Below are positions 1 to 11,521 of a stretch of DNA of 64,000 bases, piece after piece; position 1 is the stretch's first letter, and every line of letters starts with the position of its first letter. This DNA is from Mikania micrantha. Its lineage: Eukaryota; Streptophyta; Magnoliopsida; Asterales; Asteraceae. The notes beneath the pieces are model-generated. The model was not told the origin of the DNA and did no database searches. It saw only the letters and a program-made list of their open reading frames with translations. Both the position numbers and the translations under genes were made by a program. The stretch covers positions 18,121,692 to 18,185,691 of the forward strand of contig CM018690.1 in NCBI GenBank assembly GCA_009363875.1, in the 5' to 3' direction.

Positions 1-1010
1 GGTATGTATTTATTATCTTATACTAATATTTATTAGTTACTAAAATTTGAGTCATGGATATTTTGAATATAAGTTAAAGAATTAAAATAGAACCTAACAA
101 ACGTTTAATAATCTGAATTACTATATATAATATATAATTAAAAAGCATGAAATTAAATAGTAAAAATATATATTAAATAGAGTGTGGGTCCCATGATATT
201 ATATACATATATATACACACATATGTATGTATGTGTGGTGTGTGTATATATGTATATATATTAATAGTAATGTATAGTGTATAGGTGTCTGATCCATGTA
301 GTGACGTTCTAAAAGTTTAGACTTTGACCAGAAGAAGTTTTTTTAACTTTGAAAATTAGTAAACACATATAAGAATATTAAATTTGAGATATTTGCTTGG
401 ATATTTGGGTTTTTATTAAATATGAGAGATTTGCTTATAGATTTGGGTTTTTGTTGGTTTAGAGGTTAGGTTTTGACTTTAGGAATTAGGGTTTAGTTTG
501 TGATGAGAGATTTATTTTTGCTATGTAACTTATGTTTTTGCAGATGATATATAATACTCGTTCTCAAAAGTGTACTGTGATAACCTGCCGCAGCGCACGG
601 GTGAAATAAATCTAGTTATAGGCAATTTAGTATGTTCTAGTCGCCAGTCGGCGTGTAATGCGAGGGATCTATATGTAACTTAAGGCTCTTCTAGAACATC
701 AATATTCGAAATTCAAAGGATGCAAAGTAGAAAGTACGACGATTTTAGGAAAAAGAATATGATAACTTTTTTTTTTTCAACAGCAAAAGAATATGATATC
801 TAAACTCTATGCAATACAAGATTTTAAAATATGTTTTAATAGAAACTATTTGTATCTCCGCCACGTGTTGCGGCGGAGTATTCCAAGCTTTACGAGCTTT
901 GTTTCTAAGCTTTAAGAAACTCAAGACGTAGTTGATAGGTATCTTGTAATTAACAAATTAAATTAGCAAAAGTTAAAAACTAAAACCTAAATCACTCACA
1001 TTTATATCAT
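1..1010 (+). repeat. Dispersed repeat copy A, split by a Helitron
   Basis: Positions 1-35 match 56080-56114 and the stretch from about 640 to 1010 matches 56150-56515 at high identity, including an inverted repeat CTCCGCC (856-862) with GGCGGAG (872-878). A third, shorter copy lies at 29230-29410, and a weaker match is near 46500-46620. The match is interrupted by the Helitron at 121-615, which is absent from the other copies. No reading frame of note is present. The hairpin read on the minus strand resembles an old Helitron 3' end, but the terminal CTAG is missing, so the class of this family is uncertain. Confidence 0.75.
121..615 (+). mobile_element. Small non-autonomous Helitron
   Basis: The 3' end shows a GC-rich potential hairpin (CCTGCCGCAGCGCACGGG, about 584-601) followed by CTAG at 612-615 and then T, the classical Helitron end inserted between A and T. 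The 5' border is set by comparison with the empty copies of the host repeat: the match stops after A120 and the insert begins CTATATATAATA, a Helitron-like start that has lost its first T. No target-site duplication is seen, as expected. The inside has CA/TG-rich dinucleotide runs (210-260) and no coding capacity. Confidence 0.7.
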
Positions 1011-1029
1011 CAATACACATACCCCTTTT

Positions 1030-1710
1030 CTTTTTAATATTTTATAAACACCGGGGTACTACTGTGAAACTTTCTTGATCATATGATATATGTCACTGTT
1101 ATCTGTGTAATTTCATGTGAACTTGTTGAGAACTTGTGGATTTAATGAGATTTTGCCTATAGAACAGAACTCTATTACAGAACTTAAAAGTCCTCATTCC
1201 TTGAACTGTATCTAGTAAACCCATTGGGGCCGAACAGGTAACAATGATAGTACTATCGGCTGACAACCCATTTGCTAAGAGTTTGCAACTCCCCTTGTTG
1301 TGAATGTTTGTTACCTGTTTTCAGAACTTCTTAATGTTGTGATAGACATTAAGAAAATGAGGCATTAAGATGTTACCGATGGGTAGTATCTTATAGAACG
1401 AGAACAGAGTAGTCAGAAAGGAACTAGATACGGGTCCCATAGTTATCTTGAACTGAACATTTTGAAAACTTGCATATCATATCATATTATTGAACTTGAA
1501 CTTTATGATTTCACCAGCTTTGTGCTGATCTTTCAAACTCAAACGTTTTTGCAGGGAGATAGTGACCACCGTGAGGCTGCACTTTCAACCTCTTGTAATT
1601 AAATAAATTAGTTTGACTAATAAACGTAATTGTATACTGTAATGTTGGTTGTAATGACGAAACCTTGTAATGTATTTACTTTAAGTTAATCTGTGTGTTG
1701 TGATACCGCA
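1030..1710 (+). repeat. LTR-like non-coding segment
   Basis: This stretch has no useful reading frame. Its composition and the phrases around 1500-1600 (a cytosine/thymine-rich tract, then GCAGGGAGATAGTGACC, then a run rich in TAAATAA) remind me of the 3' part of plant Ty3/gypsy LTRs. I find no second copy in the window and no target-site duplication, so the assignment is weak. Confidence 0.3.
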
Positions 1711-1949
1711 TCCAAAGATGCGGCATCTTCCAAGAAGAAATAAAAGGAAGATGCCTATCGAGAAAAGCTGAAGTAGTTCCTTTTGAACTACAACTTCTCA
1801 AAGAATCAGCTTGCTCCTATGAAGAATTCCATCTTGGATCTACATGTAAGAGAAATCAAAAGCAAGATAGCCAGGGAGAATTACCTTTAGTTGAGCAGAT
1901 CCAGGCACAACAGGAGGCCCTAAACCTAGGCCTCCAGGGAATCTTCTAG

Positions 1950-2780
1950 GGAAGAATAATTGAAAAACCTCTCTCTAATGCAGCATTCAAAGAGAGTTTG
2001 GAAGATATGTATGATGCCTCAAAGAATGCATTCTTCCATAAGAAAGAGACTCATTCTCCACCATCCAGTCCTTCGTATGATAACATGCCCGTTTCCTCAG
2101 TGATCAAAATCAAAAGAAGTCAAACAAAGCAACAAACCACTGATCCTGAGGAACAATCAAGGATGGAAGGAGAAAAGGAAGCACTAGTTTCCACTAAAGC
2201 TGCAGTGGGTTCCACGGAAGAAAAGGCTTCCCCTGAAGAGGCAGCGACTTCCACTGAAGCTGAAATGGCTTCCACTGAAGCTACAATGGCTTCCGCTGAA
2301 GCTGAAATGGATTCCATTGAAGCAACGGCTTCCCCTAAAGCAGAAGCCACTCCAGAAGCCACTAAAATTGAGGATGATGAAAGAGAGCAGGAGGAACAAG
2401 AACAAGGGAGTACACCCTCAGGTCAGATAGTTCCTTTTAGAAGGCGTGGTCCTTTCAGAAGGAGAAAGACTGTGGCAAGAAGAAAACGACATGAGGAAAT
2501 GCGCAAAAGTGTGTACTTTCCTATTGTTGAATGAAGCTACTCATCCTTGGAGAAGATGTTTGTATTAAGATACTGCAATAGGAACATTGTGAAACTCCAG
2601 GATTATCTGATCTATAGTCTTCCTGCTTCAAACATCTTTAATCTACCAAACCTGCCTCTACTCAATCCAGATAATGATTTTGAAGGACAAATCGCGATAA
2701 TTCTTGTTCAGAGAAGAGCTGAAAACTTAATAAATGAAGGTCATAAATTTTGGTGGCATCAGCCTAGGGGGAGACGGTAA
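1950..2780 (+). pseudogene. Retroelement 3' reading frame with one stop
   Basis: A single frame is open from 1950 to 2780 except for a TGA at 2532-2534. The first part (about 190 residues) is of low complexity: a serine/proline-rich head, then repeated blocks built on STEA, ASTEAT and SPEA (roughly 2190-2350), then an acidic EDDEREQEEQEQ run and an Arg-rich RRRGPFRRRK patch. The second part (2535-2780) reads as an ordinary globular sequence ending in FWWHQPRGRR just before the polypurine tract at 2766-2774. Its place directly 5' of an LTR suggests an additional 3' ORF of a retrotransposon rather than a host gene. I do not recognise a domain. Confidence 0.45.
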
Positions 2781-3578
2781 GGATCATTAAGTCTGATGCG
2801 CACCAAAACATCTCTGGATCTAGTCTTGGACTTTCGGAAGACAAACAACCGTTGAAAGATAAGAATTAACTTTCGGAAGAACCATTGCTTCCGAAGGATA
2901 ATTCTCTTCCACTGAAATCTATACAAATAGCCTGAAACTTCCGAATCCCTCTTCAATACTTAGAGGTTCCGATCATTCATCAGCTGTTCCGATCATCAGT
3001 GGTTCCCAAGACAAAGACTTCCGAAGACTTTCTCTTACAAAGATTCTGTATACTTATAAAAATAATCAAAGCTGCTTTCTCACATTCAGATCAACAAAGA
3101 AGACATTCTGATGTTAGTCAGCAGTAAAGAAGATTTTTCAGAACTACAAAGATACGAAGAAGTTAATGCCTTTTGTTGCTTAACGATATTTAATGTAAAA
3201 GTCAATGGAGTCTTTTGTATTAATTGTAATTAATATGGCTTGGCCTGTCAAGATCATAACAGATACTAGATTTAGCATACATTTGTTTCTTGTGTTTTGT
3301 CGAGCCGTGTATCCCTACGAGGATACATCTGTAGGTCTTAGTATATAATCCTTTACTTGTAACTTAGCAAGGCACGAGTGTGTGCTTGAGCTGTTGAGTC
3401 TTTGTTCACTTTGCATTTGAACAAAATATATTTTGACCTTGAAAGAAACTTTATTTGTGTATTGTATTTGTTCTGCAAGTGTGAGTGAGTCGAGTTGATA
3501 GAACTTTCTGCATCTATCAAGCTCGGTAGAAGATTGCTTGTGAAAGTGTTGTGTCAAGATACATAACCCGATCCAACA
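2776..3578 (+). mobile_element. 3' LTR (803 bp) of an LTR retrotransposon
   Basis: The segment is homologous end to end with the LTR at 23476-28530; both are 803 bp once nested insertions are removed from the latter. A polypurine tract AGGGGGAGA (2766-2774) precedes it. The start reads GGTAAGGATC where the other copy has TGTAAGATC, and both end CCGATCCAACA. The sequence holds several TTCGGAAG/CTTCCGAAG repeats (2830-3030), the motif TATCCCTACGAGGATAC (3309-3325) and a run TTGTATTAATTGTAATTAATA. The 5' LTR of this element is not in the window. The family is probably copia, from the tract and position, but no polymerase is attached. Confidence 0.75.
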
Positions 3579-3695
3579 CACGCTATTATGTACTTATATT
3601 TTAGATTAACCATTGGATGATATTTAGTAAGTTTAGTTCATTTTTCATGTGTTATATTATCTTCATTTCCACACACACACACACATCTAAGATTG

Positions 3696-5176
3696 GGCTC
3701 AAATCATAACCCATGAATAGAGCAATAACCCATTAACTCAAATCTAATGGCTAGTCAAAAAGGTGAGTGTATAGGATTGTGACATTTGTCATCTTTCATA
3801 TTTAAAGACCGAATGGTATTTTAGTCATTTGCACCATATTAAAAAGCTGGAATTAATTTAGTGGTGCAATGTGTCACATTATAATATATTTTAATATATT
3901 TACTTTTTTTATTTAAAGTTTACCCCCTCTTTTTTTATATATTTATAACTTTTTTATGTTATAATATTTTTTTATAAAAATTGCACTATTTTACTCGTCT
4001 TATTTTTCTCTTTAATTTCGTTATAGTCTTGACTAGGTTTTTTTTATCTTTTATCGGATATTCGTATTTACATCAATGTAACAAGTATAAAAATAAAAAT
4101 TATTTGTAACAAGTTGTAACGAATTTGAGTTTACATTGTTGTAGAATAAATAAGAGTTACGTTTAGGAGTGTAAACAAGCCAAGCCGGTCCTGAGCTCGT
4201 TAATTCCGTTATATTTTTTACTACGTTTTTTTTATTTTTTTTTCCGGATGTTCGTATTTACATAAATGTAACAAGTAGAAACGTAACAGACTGTTTGTAA
4301 CGAATTGTAACAAATTTTGGTTTACGTTGCTGTAAATTAAAAATGACCTACGTTTAGGGTGTAAAACGAGCCGAGTCGATCCCAAGCTTGTTAAGGCTTG
4401 AGCTCGGCTCGTTTAGACAAAATAAAAGATATAAAGTAGGCCTAACACATTTGTTGCATCATTGTAATTAAATAACTGACACAATTCAACCATATTTAAT
4501 TTACAGCAATGTAAACCAAAATTCGTTACAAAATCATTTTAAATTTATTATAAACATAACTTTTATTTGACTTTGACTAAAAATTTTGGATTTACATTAA
4601 TGTAACGACCATAAATATAACACATTCTTTTGAATAAACACGCTCCAAACCATATTTACTGCTGTGAATAAAAATCAAAAGAATTTTTATATTTATGGTC
4701 TTTACATTGATATAAATCCAATTTTTAGTCAAAGTTAAATAAAAGTTACGTTTATAATAAATTTAAAACGATTACATTGCCGTAAATTAAATATGGTTAC
4801 ATTGTATCAGTTATTTAATTACAATGATGCAACAAATATGTAAGGCTTACTTTATATCTTTTATTTTGTCTAAACGAGCCAAGCTCAAGCCTTAACGAGC
4901 TTGGGATCGACTTAGCTCGTTTTACACCCTAAATGTAGGTCATTTTTAATTCACAACAACGTAAACCAAAATTCGTTACAAACAATGTGTTATGTTTATA
5001 CTTGTTACATTGATGTAAATACAAATATCAGGAAAAAAATAAAAAAACGTAGTCAAGAATATAACGGAATTAACGAGCTCTGGATCGTCTTGGCTCCTTT
5101 ACACTCCTAAACGTAACCCTTATTTATTCTACATGGGTTATTGATCTATACATGGGTTATTATTTGAACATTTCCT
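3696..5176. mobile_element. Fold-back element with long inverted arms
   Basis: Outer ends match as inverted repeats: CATAACCCATGAATAGAGCA near 3706 pairs with the segment at about 5137-5165. Inside, an imperfect palindrome of about a kilobase (arms 4141 to about 4655 and 4680 to 5132) folds on a centre near 4665. The left side carries an extra direct copy of part of the arm (4030-4180 repeats at 4215-4350). Short blocks with GTAACAAGT, GTTTACATTG and CGAGC/GCTCG recur throughout. There is no coding capacity. Its ends resemble those of the MITEs at 60698 and 61402. The superfamily is not clear to me. Confidence 0.6.
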
Positions 5177-5201
5177 TATATAATGAACAAATATGAGATT
5201 A

Positions 5202-6034
5202 TAGGGGTGTTCAACGGTTCTGATTACGGTTTAAACGGTTTATTCGATTCGGTTTAAACGGTTTTGCAATTATTTTTACCCTAACCGTAAACCGAACCGT
5301 ATTCGAGATGAGCAAAACCGAACCGAATTCAAATCGGTTCGGATTCGGTTAACAACCGAACAACCCGAATTCAACCGTTTCAACCGAATTTAGTCAAAGG
5401 CGGAAAAAACCCTAGTTAGATAAACCCTAACATGTAAGAATCGTTCAACTTTCAAAAAAGCCCTGATCAAATAACCTACTATAATTAGGTACCTGCTGGT
5501 GCAGATTGATTTTATGGCGTCTTTGAGTACAAATCGAAAAATGGAACCGCGCAGGTCAACCGGAAGAGACTAATGGAGCATATTTCAGAACGAGTTTTGG
5601 AGGTTGGAGAAAGCGGCAGTGGCTGCCCGGCAGTGGGGGTTAGCGATGGCTGGCGGTGGGGGTGTGCGGTGGCTGCCGGTGGGGTGTGCGGTGGCCGGTG
5701 GGTTGGAGCTGAGGGAGTGTCGGGTGGATCGAGAACTATTGGAATTTGGGTTTTAAAAATCGATTGTTGCCACCTGTTTCCAAGGGTTTCTTACACTTAA
5801 AAAAAATAAAAATAGTATATTTGATTATTTATTCGGTTTAAACGGTTTAAATCGAATAACCGAATCTCTAAAAATACTAGAACCGAAGACCCACCCGAAA
5901 ACCGAATTTGTAAAACGGATACGGTTTGGAACCGGACCGGAAACCGTATTCGCAATTCGATTCGGTTTCTTTCAGTTACGGATACGGTTTGGATAACGGT
6001 TTTAAATGGTTTTCGGCTATTTTGAACACCCCTA
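5202..6034. mobile_element. hAT-type MITE rich in CGGTTTAAACGG
   Basis: Thirteen-base terminal inverted repeats TAGGGGTGTTCAA and TTGAACACCCCTA bound the segment. Subterminal regions are filled with CGGTTTAAACGG and GGTTCGGTT motifs in both orientations, as in non-autonomous hAT elements. The flanking 8-mers TGAGATTA and TATGATAA match only partly, so the target duplication has decayed or my border is off by a few bases. A G-rich stretch at 5590-5720 gives accidental Gly/Trp-rich reading frames. Confidence 0.7.
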
Positions 6035-6180
6035 TATGATAATGAGTTATGCAAAATTTAAAAGATGAAAAAAATTATGAATATGAGTGTGAGTTTTGAT
6101 TAAATTGCGAGGATGAAAATAATATATATATATATATGTATAATGTGAATGATCCCATCTTCTTTATATTCTCAATCTAA

Positions 6181-7933
6181 GACTATAAGATATGCCAAGT
6201 GACTGGGTCGCTCCACGTATGCGTCACGTAAGCGCCACATAAGCACTCACTACAACCACTCACCCCACCATTTTGGTGGAAATGCCCAATTACCCACTCA
6301 CTCCACGTTATCATTCCTTTTTAAATTAAATTGAGATATAATTTAATAAAAACAAATTATAAATTAATAAAAAAAATACAAACTAATAAAAAAAATTAAT
6401 AAAAAAAATACAAACTAATAAAAAAAATTAATAAAAAAATTACAAATTAATAAAAAAAATACAAATTAATTATCTCTATATTTATTACGAATTTTATCCT
6501 TCTCCCGCTCGGCAATTTCGCGGTCGAGCCGGTTAAGTGTTCGGTGTTGGTGAATAGAAGTTGTAACTTTACCAACCGTTGACATTCCCGTTTTAATTCG
6601 TTAAAGTCACCGATTCGTTGAGATAAGTGTTCTATTCCTTGGTTATAATCGGGGGTCGTGTGAGATGAAGAGCCTCGTCTCGCCCTTGCTCGGTCGGTTT
6701 TTGCGAAATCTCTCCCGATCGGACGAGTCAAATCCTCTATCTCGTTGTCGTCGTCTTCTTCTTTTTCTTCGTCGAGATCGTTTAGATTTATATTCACTCG
6801 AGCATCCGACGTGCCGGGGCTATCGGTTGACGATGCTTTTGATCGTTTTGAGGCCGACGTTTGTACAGTCGGGATTCGAATCCAGTTCGGACATTTCCTC
6901 ATAAGCTACCAACTCCGTTGAAGCGTGAGGGGGCGTTAAACTCTTCCCGGTATTGATCTTCCGATTCGAGCTCGATCATCGCGTCGCTTTGGCCGCTCCG
7001 ACAAGATTGCCATTTCTGGGAATAAATCCCGTTGAACTTTCTAACATTTAGTTTCATGTCACGCCATTTGCTAGAGAGCATATCGTTTGTACGATATTCC
7101 CCACGACCCATGGCTTGAAAAAATTGATTTCGGATTTTACTCCAAAAGTCCGGTCCTTTTTTGTTACGACCTATAAACAATTAATAAAAAATGTTAACAA
7201 TTTATAAAAAAAATATTAACAATTTTAAAAAACTAAAAGGAAAGTAATTACCAACAATTGGATCTTCCGACACATCGATCCAAGCTTTTGTAAGTTGAAA
7301 CTCCTCCTCCGTAGTCCATTTTTCTATACGGGATGAACCTCCCACAGCGGTTTCGGTATCCCAGCTTGTTTCTTTCTGTGTCTACGCCTTTGTTTTTATT
7401 GCGTGCTTGGACCGGCATTTGTAGTGGGTTGGGTCTCGGGTATAACTTCATCCTGAGATAATTGTCCAAACCCATGCGGTTGTTGACTCGAACCATAATC
7501 GGAGAATGTATAAAACCCTTGTTGTGGGCTTGAATCAAAATTCGGTCGATAACAGTTTGAATCGAAAAAAGGATTTATTGGAGAAGGGCTAAAGACCCAA
7601 TTCGGAGGTGGCGTGTTCGGGTTTCGGTTAGGTGGAGTGTTTGGGTTATAGTAATTTGGGTTTTGGTTGGGATCCATGGAAATTATTTTTTGGTTATGAA
7701 AGTTTGAAATGGGAAGATTGGGTATTTTTTTTGTGTTGAATGTTTGAAATGAGAAGTTAAAATTTTGTTGGGTTTAATGTTTGAATGGGTTAAATAGGTA
7801 ATTTTTTTTTTCTTGACCAACGGCTCCTCCAACGGTCAAATACCCACTCACGCCGTTGCTCGACTCACGCCCAAGCTCCCACGCCCCTAGGGGGCGGTGT
7901 GCCACGCTCACTCACCTAGCATACCGGACAGCC
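6181..7933 (-). mobile_element. PIF/Harbinger element with ORF1 only
   Basis: TAA flanks the segment on both sides (6178-6180 and 7934-7936), the usual 3-bp Harbinger duplication. The ends are imperfect inverted repeats: GACTATAAGATATGCC on the left against GGCTGTCCGGTATGC read inward from the right. The inside carries a decayed ORF1 (Myb/SANT-like DNA-binding protein) on the minus strand and no transposase ORF, so the element could only have moved with help from a partner. Confidence 0.75.
6483..7677 (-). pseudogene. Harbinger ORF1-like Myb/SANT protein, broken
   Basis: ORF1 proteins of plant PIF/Harbinger elements bind element ends and help the transposase into the nucleus. From ATG at 7677 the N-terminus is Asn/Pro-rich (MDPNQNPNYYNPN), then comes KWTTEEEFQLTKAWIDVSED, an intron with GT/AG ends (7171-7251), then KKGPDFWSKIRNQFFQAMG and DMLSSKWRDM, the trihelix-like part, and near 6600-6690 the block GIEHLSQRIGDFNE typical of the C-terminal NAM-associated-like region. 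The frame is lost around 7400 and again near 6900 and 6570, so it is a pseudogene. The alternative, a host gene of the same fold, is unlikely given the flanking element ends. Confidence 0.75.
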
Positions 7934-8016
7934 TAAATAATAACAAGAGCGTCAATGAAACTTTAACAAAGAAAACAAAGCATAAGATTTGTAGGGTCTA
8001 AGTTAAAAAAACACTG

Positions 8017-8345
<329 letters not shown>

Positions 8346-8964
8346 GTTGTAGTTAGAGGTGGGCAAACCGGGTTCAAAACCCAACCCGAACCGGGTTCAA
8401 AACCGGGTTCAAAATGGACCGGGTTCGGTGGAACCGGTTTTGAGTTAAACCCGAACCGGTTTGGAACCGGTTTCACATTTGTAGATCTAAACCCGGTAGA
8501 ACCGGGTAGGGTCGGGTCGGGTCCAGAACCGGGTACACCTACCGGGTTCAAACCGGGTTCGGTTTAAATTTTTTTTTTTTAAATTTGAATACATAAATAA
8601 AAAATAATAATATTAAAAACATTCATTATTATTTATAATAATTTACAATAAATTACATACATAACTTAAAAATAAAAATAACTTTTAATACATTTATTTA
8701 TATTTCAATTATTTAAAAAAAAAAGACATACATAAATAAATAAAAAAATACTTGATTTAAGAACATGAATAAAAAAAATAATGATATTAAAAAAATTCAT
8801 TATTATTTCTAGTAATTTTACAATAAATTACATACATAACTACATAACATAAAAATAAAAATAACATATTTAACATTTATTTCTCTTTTAATTATTTAAA
8901 AAAATAAAAGACATACATAACTTAAAAAGATAAATACAAATACAATAACTTGAAAACATGCGTT

Positions 8965-10617
8965 TTATTCCGTGCTCGTTCCCGCTTGCGTTTGCGTACG
9001 TTTACGAGCACGAGCTTCTTGTGCAAGTTCTTCATCGGATATGTCGGGAGATAATCCTTCCTCCACCTCCTCTTCGTGTACCATTGTTTCAAGTTCGATT
9101 TCATCTTCGAGGTTTGTTATGTTTTGAATTCGATCGATCGCGTCCAAGTGATCTTTTAAGCAAATACACATCTCTACTGATTCTGGAGTAAGTCTTGTTC
9201 TTCGTAAAGATAATACCCTGCCACTAAGAGAAAACGCAGATTCCGAAGCTACCGTAGAAGCTTGGACGGTTAGTAAATCACGTGCCATAGTGGATAGAAT
9301 CGGATAATCGGATTCCTTTCCTTTCCACCATGACAAAAGGTCTAAATTGTGATAATCCTCGGATTGAAAAGTGGAAACAAAATCTGTTCCAATGTACCTT
9401 CCGAGCTCACTTGAAGGGGTGTTACCCCTTTGTCGTTTTGCCGTTTCATTACGAACGGTATTAAATAAACTAAGAAGCGGATCACGAGGTCTACTACTCG
9501 AGCTTGAGGCGCTCGTGCTCGTACGTATGTTTATATTAGGACCATATTTATTTAAATAAAATTCATACATACTTTGTAAACTTTTTTGAAAACTTTTTTT
9601 TGCATCATTTGAAAAATTTGGATCTTCTTCATGAATATCCAAATTATCATTTATTTCGTCTATCAAACATTCAACTCCCGTAACATTTAAAATTGGGTTT
9701 AAAGCAGCGGCACAAGTAAACACGGGTGGTAAATCTTTAAAATATTTCTTTAATTTGAGTTTCATTGGACTTATAATTTCTTCAAACATTTGGTTTTTCA
9801 TTTCAAAATTTTTTAAATTTGACGTCATCAAATACAATTCTGGTAACACCAATGGACTAGTAGGATAATAAACCCCTGATAATTTTGTAGTGGCGGTTTT
9901 AAAAGCTTCAAGAAAATCTTTTAAATCTTGAATATTCTCCCAAGCTAAGTCCGAAAATTGTTCGGCGTAACCACTTTCACAAAGACTCGTATGAAATGTT
10001 TGTAAAGTTGCTCTTTGTTTTAAAGCACTTTCAAACATTTTAAAAGTGGAGTTCCACCGAGTAGGTACATCCCAATTAGGACCATAACAAGGTCTGTTCG
10101 TATCTTTACACAATTTTTTGTAATCGGTAAATGTTTTTCTACTTTTTTTAAAAACATCATGTATCATATTTCTAAAACCATATTTGAAAGTTTCAAGATT
10201 CGGTGAAGAAAGACCGTCTTGCACCGCTAAGTTAATAATATGTGCTACACATCGACTGTGGAAAAATATACCATTGCAAAATGGTATGTATTTTAATTTT
10301 AATTTTTCCACTGCAGCAGTGTTGTTTGAAGCATTATCAAATGCTATTGAAAATAGTTTATTTTCCAACTTAAATTGTGTTATTACGAAATCTAATAGTT
10401 GAAACAAATATTCAGCCGTATGTGGATACGGGAAAAGTTCAAACGCAATCGTACGTTTCATCATTTGCCACGAAACGGGATCCACCCAATGGGCGGTGAC
10501 GCAAATATACGATTCCGGTAAACCATGAGGTGCAGACCAAACGTCTGTAGTTAAGTTTACACCAGTGTTTAGTTTTTCAAAAAATAAGACCAAATCATTT
10601 TTTGCCTTGTTCCACAT
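8965..10617 (-). pseudogene. hAT transposase, catalytic and dimerisation part
   Basis: This 550-residue frame holds the RNase H-like transposase core: NLTTDVWSA (first Asp, about residue 26), SIAFDNASNN (second Asp, about residue 94), the insertion region, and the C-terminal hATC dimerisation block with DLLSWWKGKESDYP, VASESAFSLSGRV and LRRTRLTPESVEMC (about residues 425-490). It ends in an acidic tail. The reading frame itself is open, so the damage is confined to the junction with the BED-finger part. A product starting at MWNKAK would lack the DNA-binding finger. Probably non-autonomous today. Confidence 0.85.
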
Positions 10618-11026
10618 GATTATAACGAGGCTGAAGCGTATCTCGAATCATGTTTGTTAAACGAGGGTTGTCGAAATGTCCAAACGGCAACGCCTCTTGA
10701 ATCACGAACTTCGCCATTCTATCACGAACCTCGTCTACGTTGTAGTGAAAAATTCCACCATCATTACTGATTTGTGTTTGTTGACTTTCTGGATCATTCT
10801 TCAACGCCTTGCAAAATGGTTTGGTAATATGTTTCTTCAAACTCGTGTTTGATTCTTTTGCAAGAAGCATACCACAATACTTGCAACGAGCCTTTTGAGA
10901 CCCATCACTCATCTCAACTAAATCCCAGTTACACCATATTTCCATGTTCCTACTATGCGTAAGAACACGGACAACTGTAACTTCGGTGTTAGAACCTTGA
11001 CCGACAGAAGATGTAGAGTGAGCCAT
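10595..11026 (-). pseudogene. hAT transposase, N-terminal BED zinc finger part
   Basis: Starting at ATG 11026, the protein shows a BED-type zinc finger at about residues 30-70: an aromatic WCNWDLVEM start, then CKYCG, then KKHITKPFC supplying the His and last ligand. BED fingers bind the subterminal repeats of hAT elements. The frame ends at 10595, just after the segment RDTLQPRYNHV. In the family a short linker should follow before the catalytic part; here the linker appears deleted and the next part (MWNKAKNDLV) continues in another frame, overlapping by 23 bases. Confidence 0.85.
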
Positions 11027-11521
11027 TGCTTTAACAAGGTTATACTTGTTTAAAATACGAGTGTAATTAAAATGGATCGCGAAACAAAGAGTGTAAAGCA
11101 GTCGGGTGTACGAAACGAGAGCGTTTTTTGCTTAGATTGTTCGTTTTCAAGTGTGTAATCAAACTAAACCAAGCCACAACAATTTATACTAAGTTTTGGA
11201 CCAAAAAACATCAAAAAAACGGCTAGAAATCGATCCAAACGGCTAGTTCAACGGCTAGAACTCGAAATTTTCGTTAAAACGGTCAAAACCGGGTTGAAAC
11301 CGGGTTGGAACCGGGTTCTAGCTACCGGGTTGGAACCGGTTCGGGTTGGAACCGGTTTGTACCCGCCTGATAATTTTAAAAACGGAACCGGGTAGGAACC
11401 GGCGGGTTGAAGCGGGTTGGAACCGGGTTGGGGGTTGACCGGGTTGGAACCGGGTCCGGTTCCGGGTTGAACCCCGGGTTCGGGTTTGAAACCGGGTACG
11501 ATGCCCACCTCTAGTTGTAGT

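Larger units (their letters stand above)
8354..11513 (-). mobile_element. hAT transposon with perfect 8-bp duplication
   Basis: Inverted termini TAGAGGTGGGC and GCCCACCTCTA are flanked by identical 8-mers GTTGTAGT (8346-8353 and 11514-11521). Both subterminal regions (8364-8565 and 11275-11495) are packed with ACCGGGTT and GGAACCGG repeats in opposite orientation, the likely transposase binding sites. The centre encodes a RICESLEEPER-like transposase on the minus strand, now in two frames. Intact ends and the exact duplication indicate a fairly recent insertion. Confidence 0.95.

Noticed and set aside
2120..2405. Minus-strand Ser/Ala- and Phe-rich frames
   Set aside because: They are antisense shadows of the repetitive plus-strand frame at 1950-2531.
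5573..5800. Gly/Trp-rich reading frame
   Set aside because: It lies inside a MITE, has no domain, and results from a GGTGG-rich stretch.
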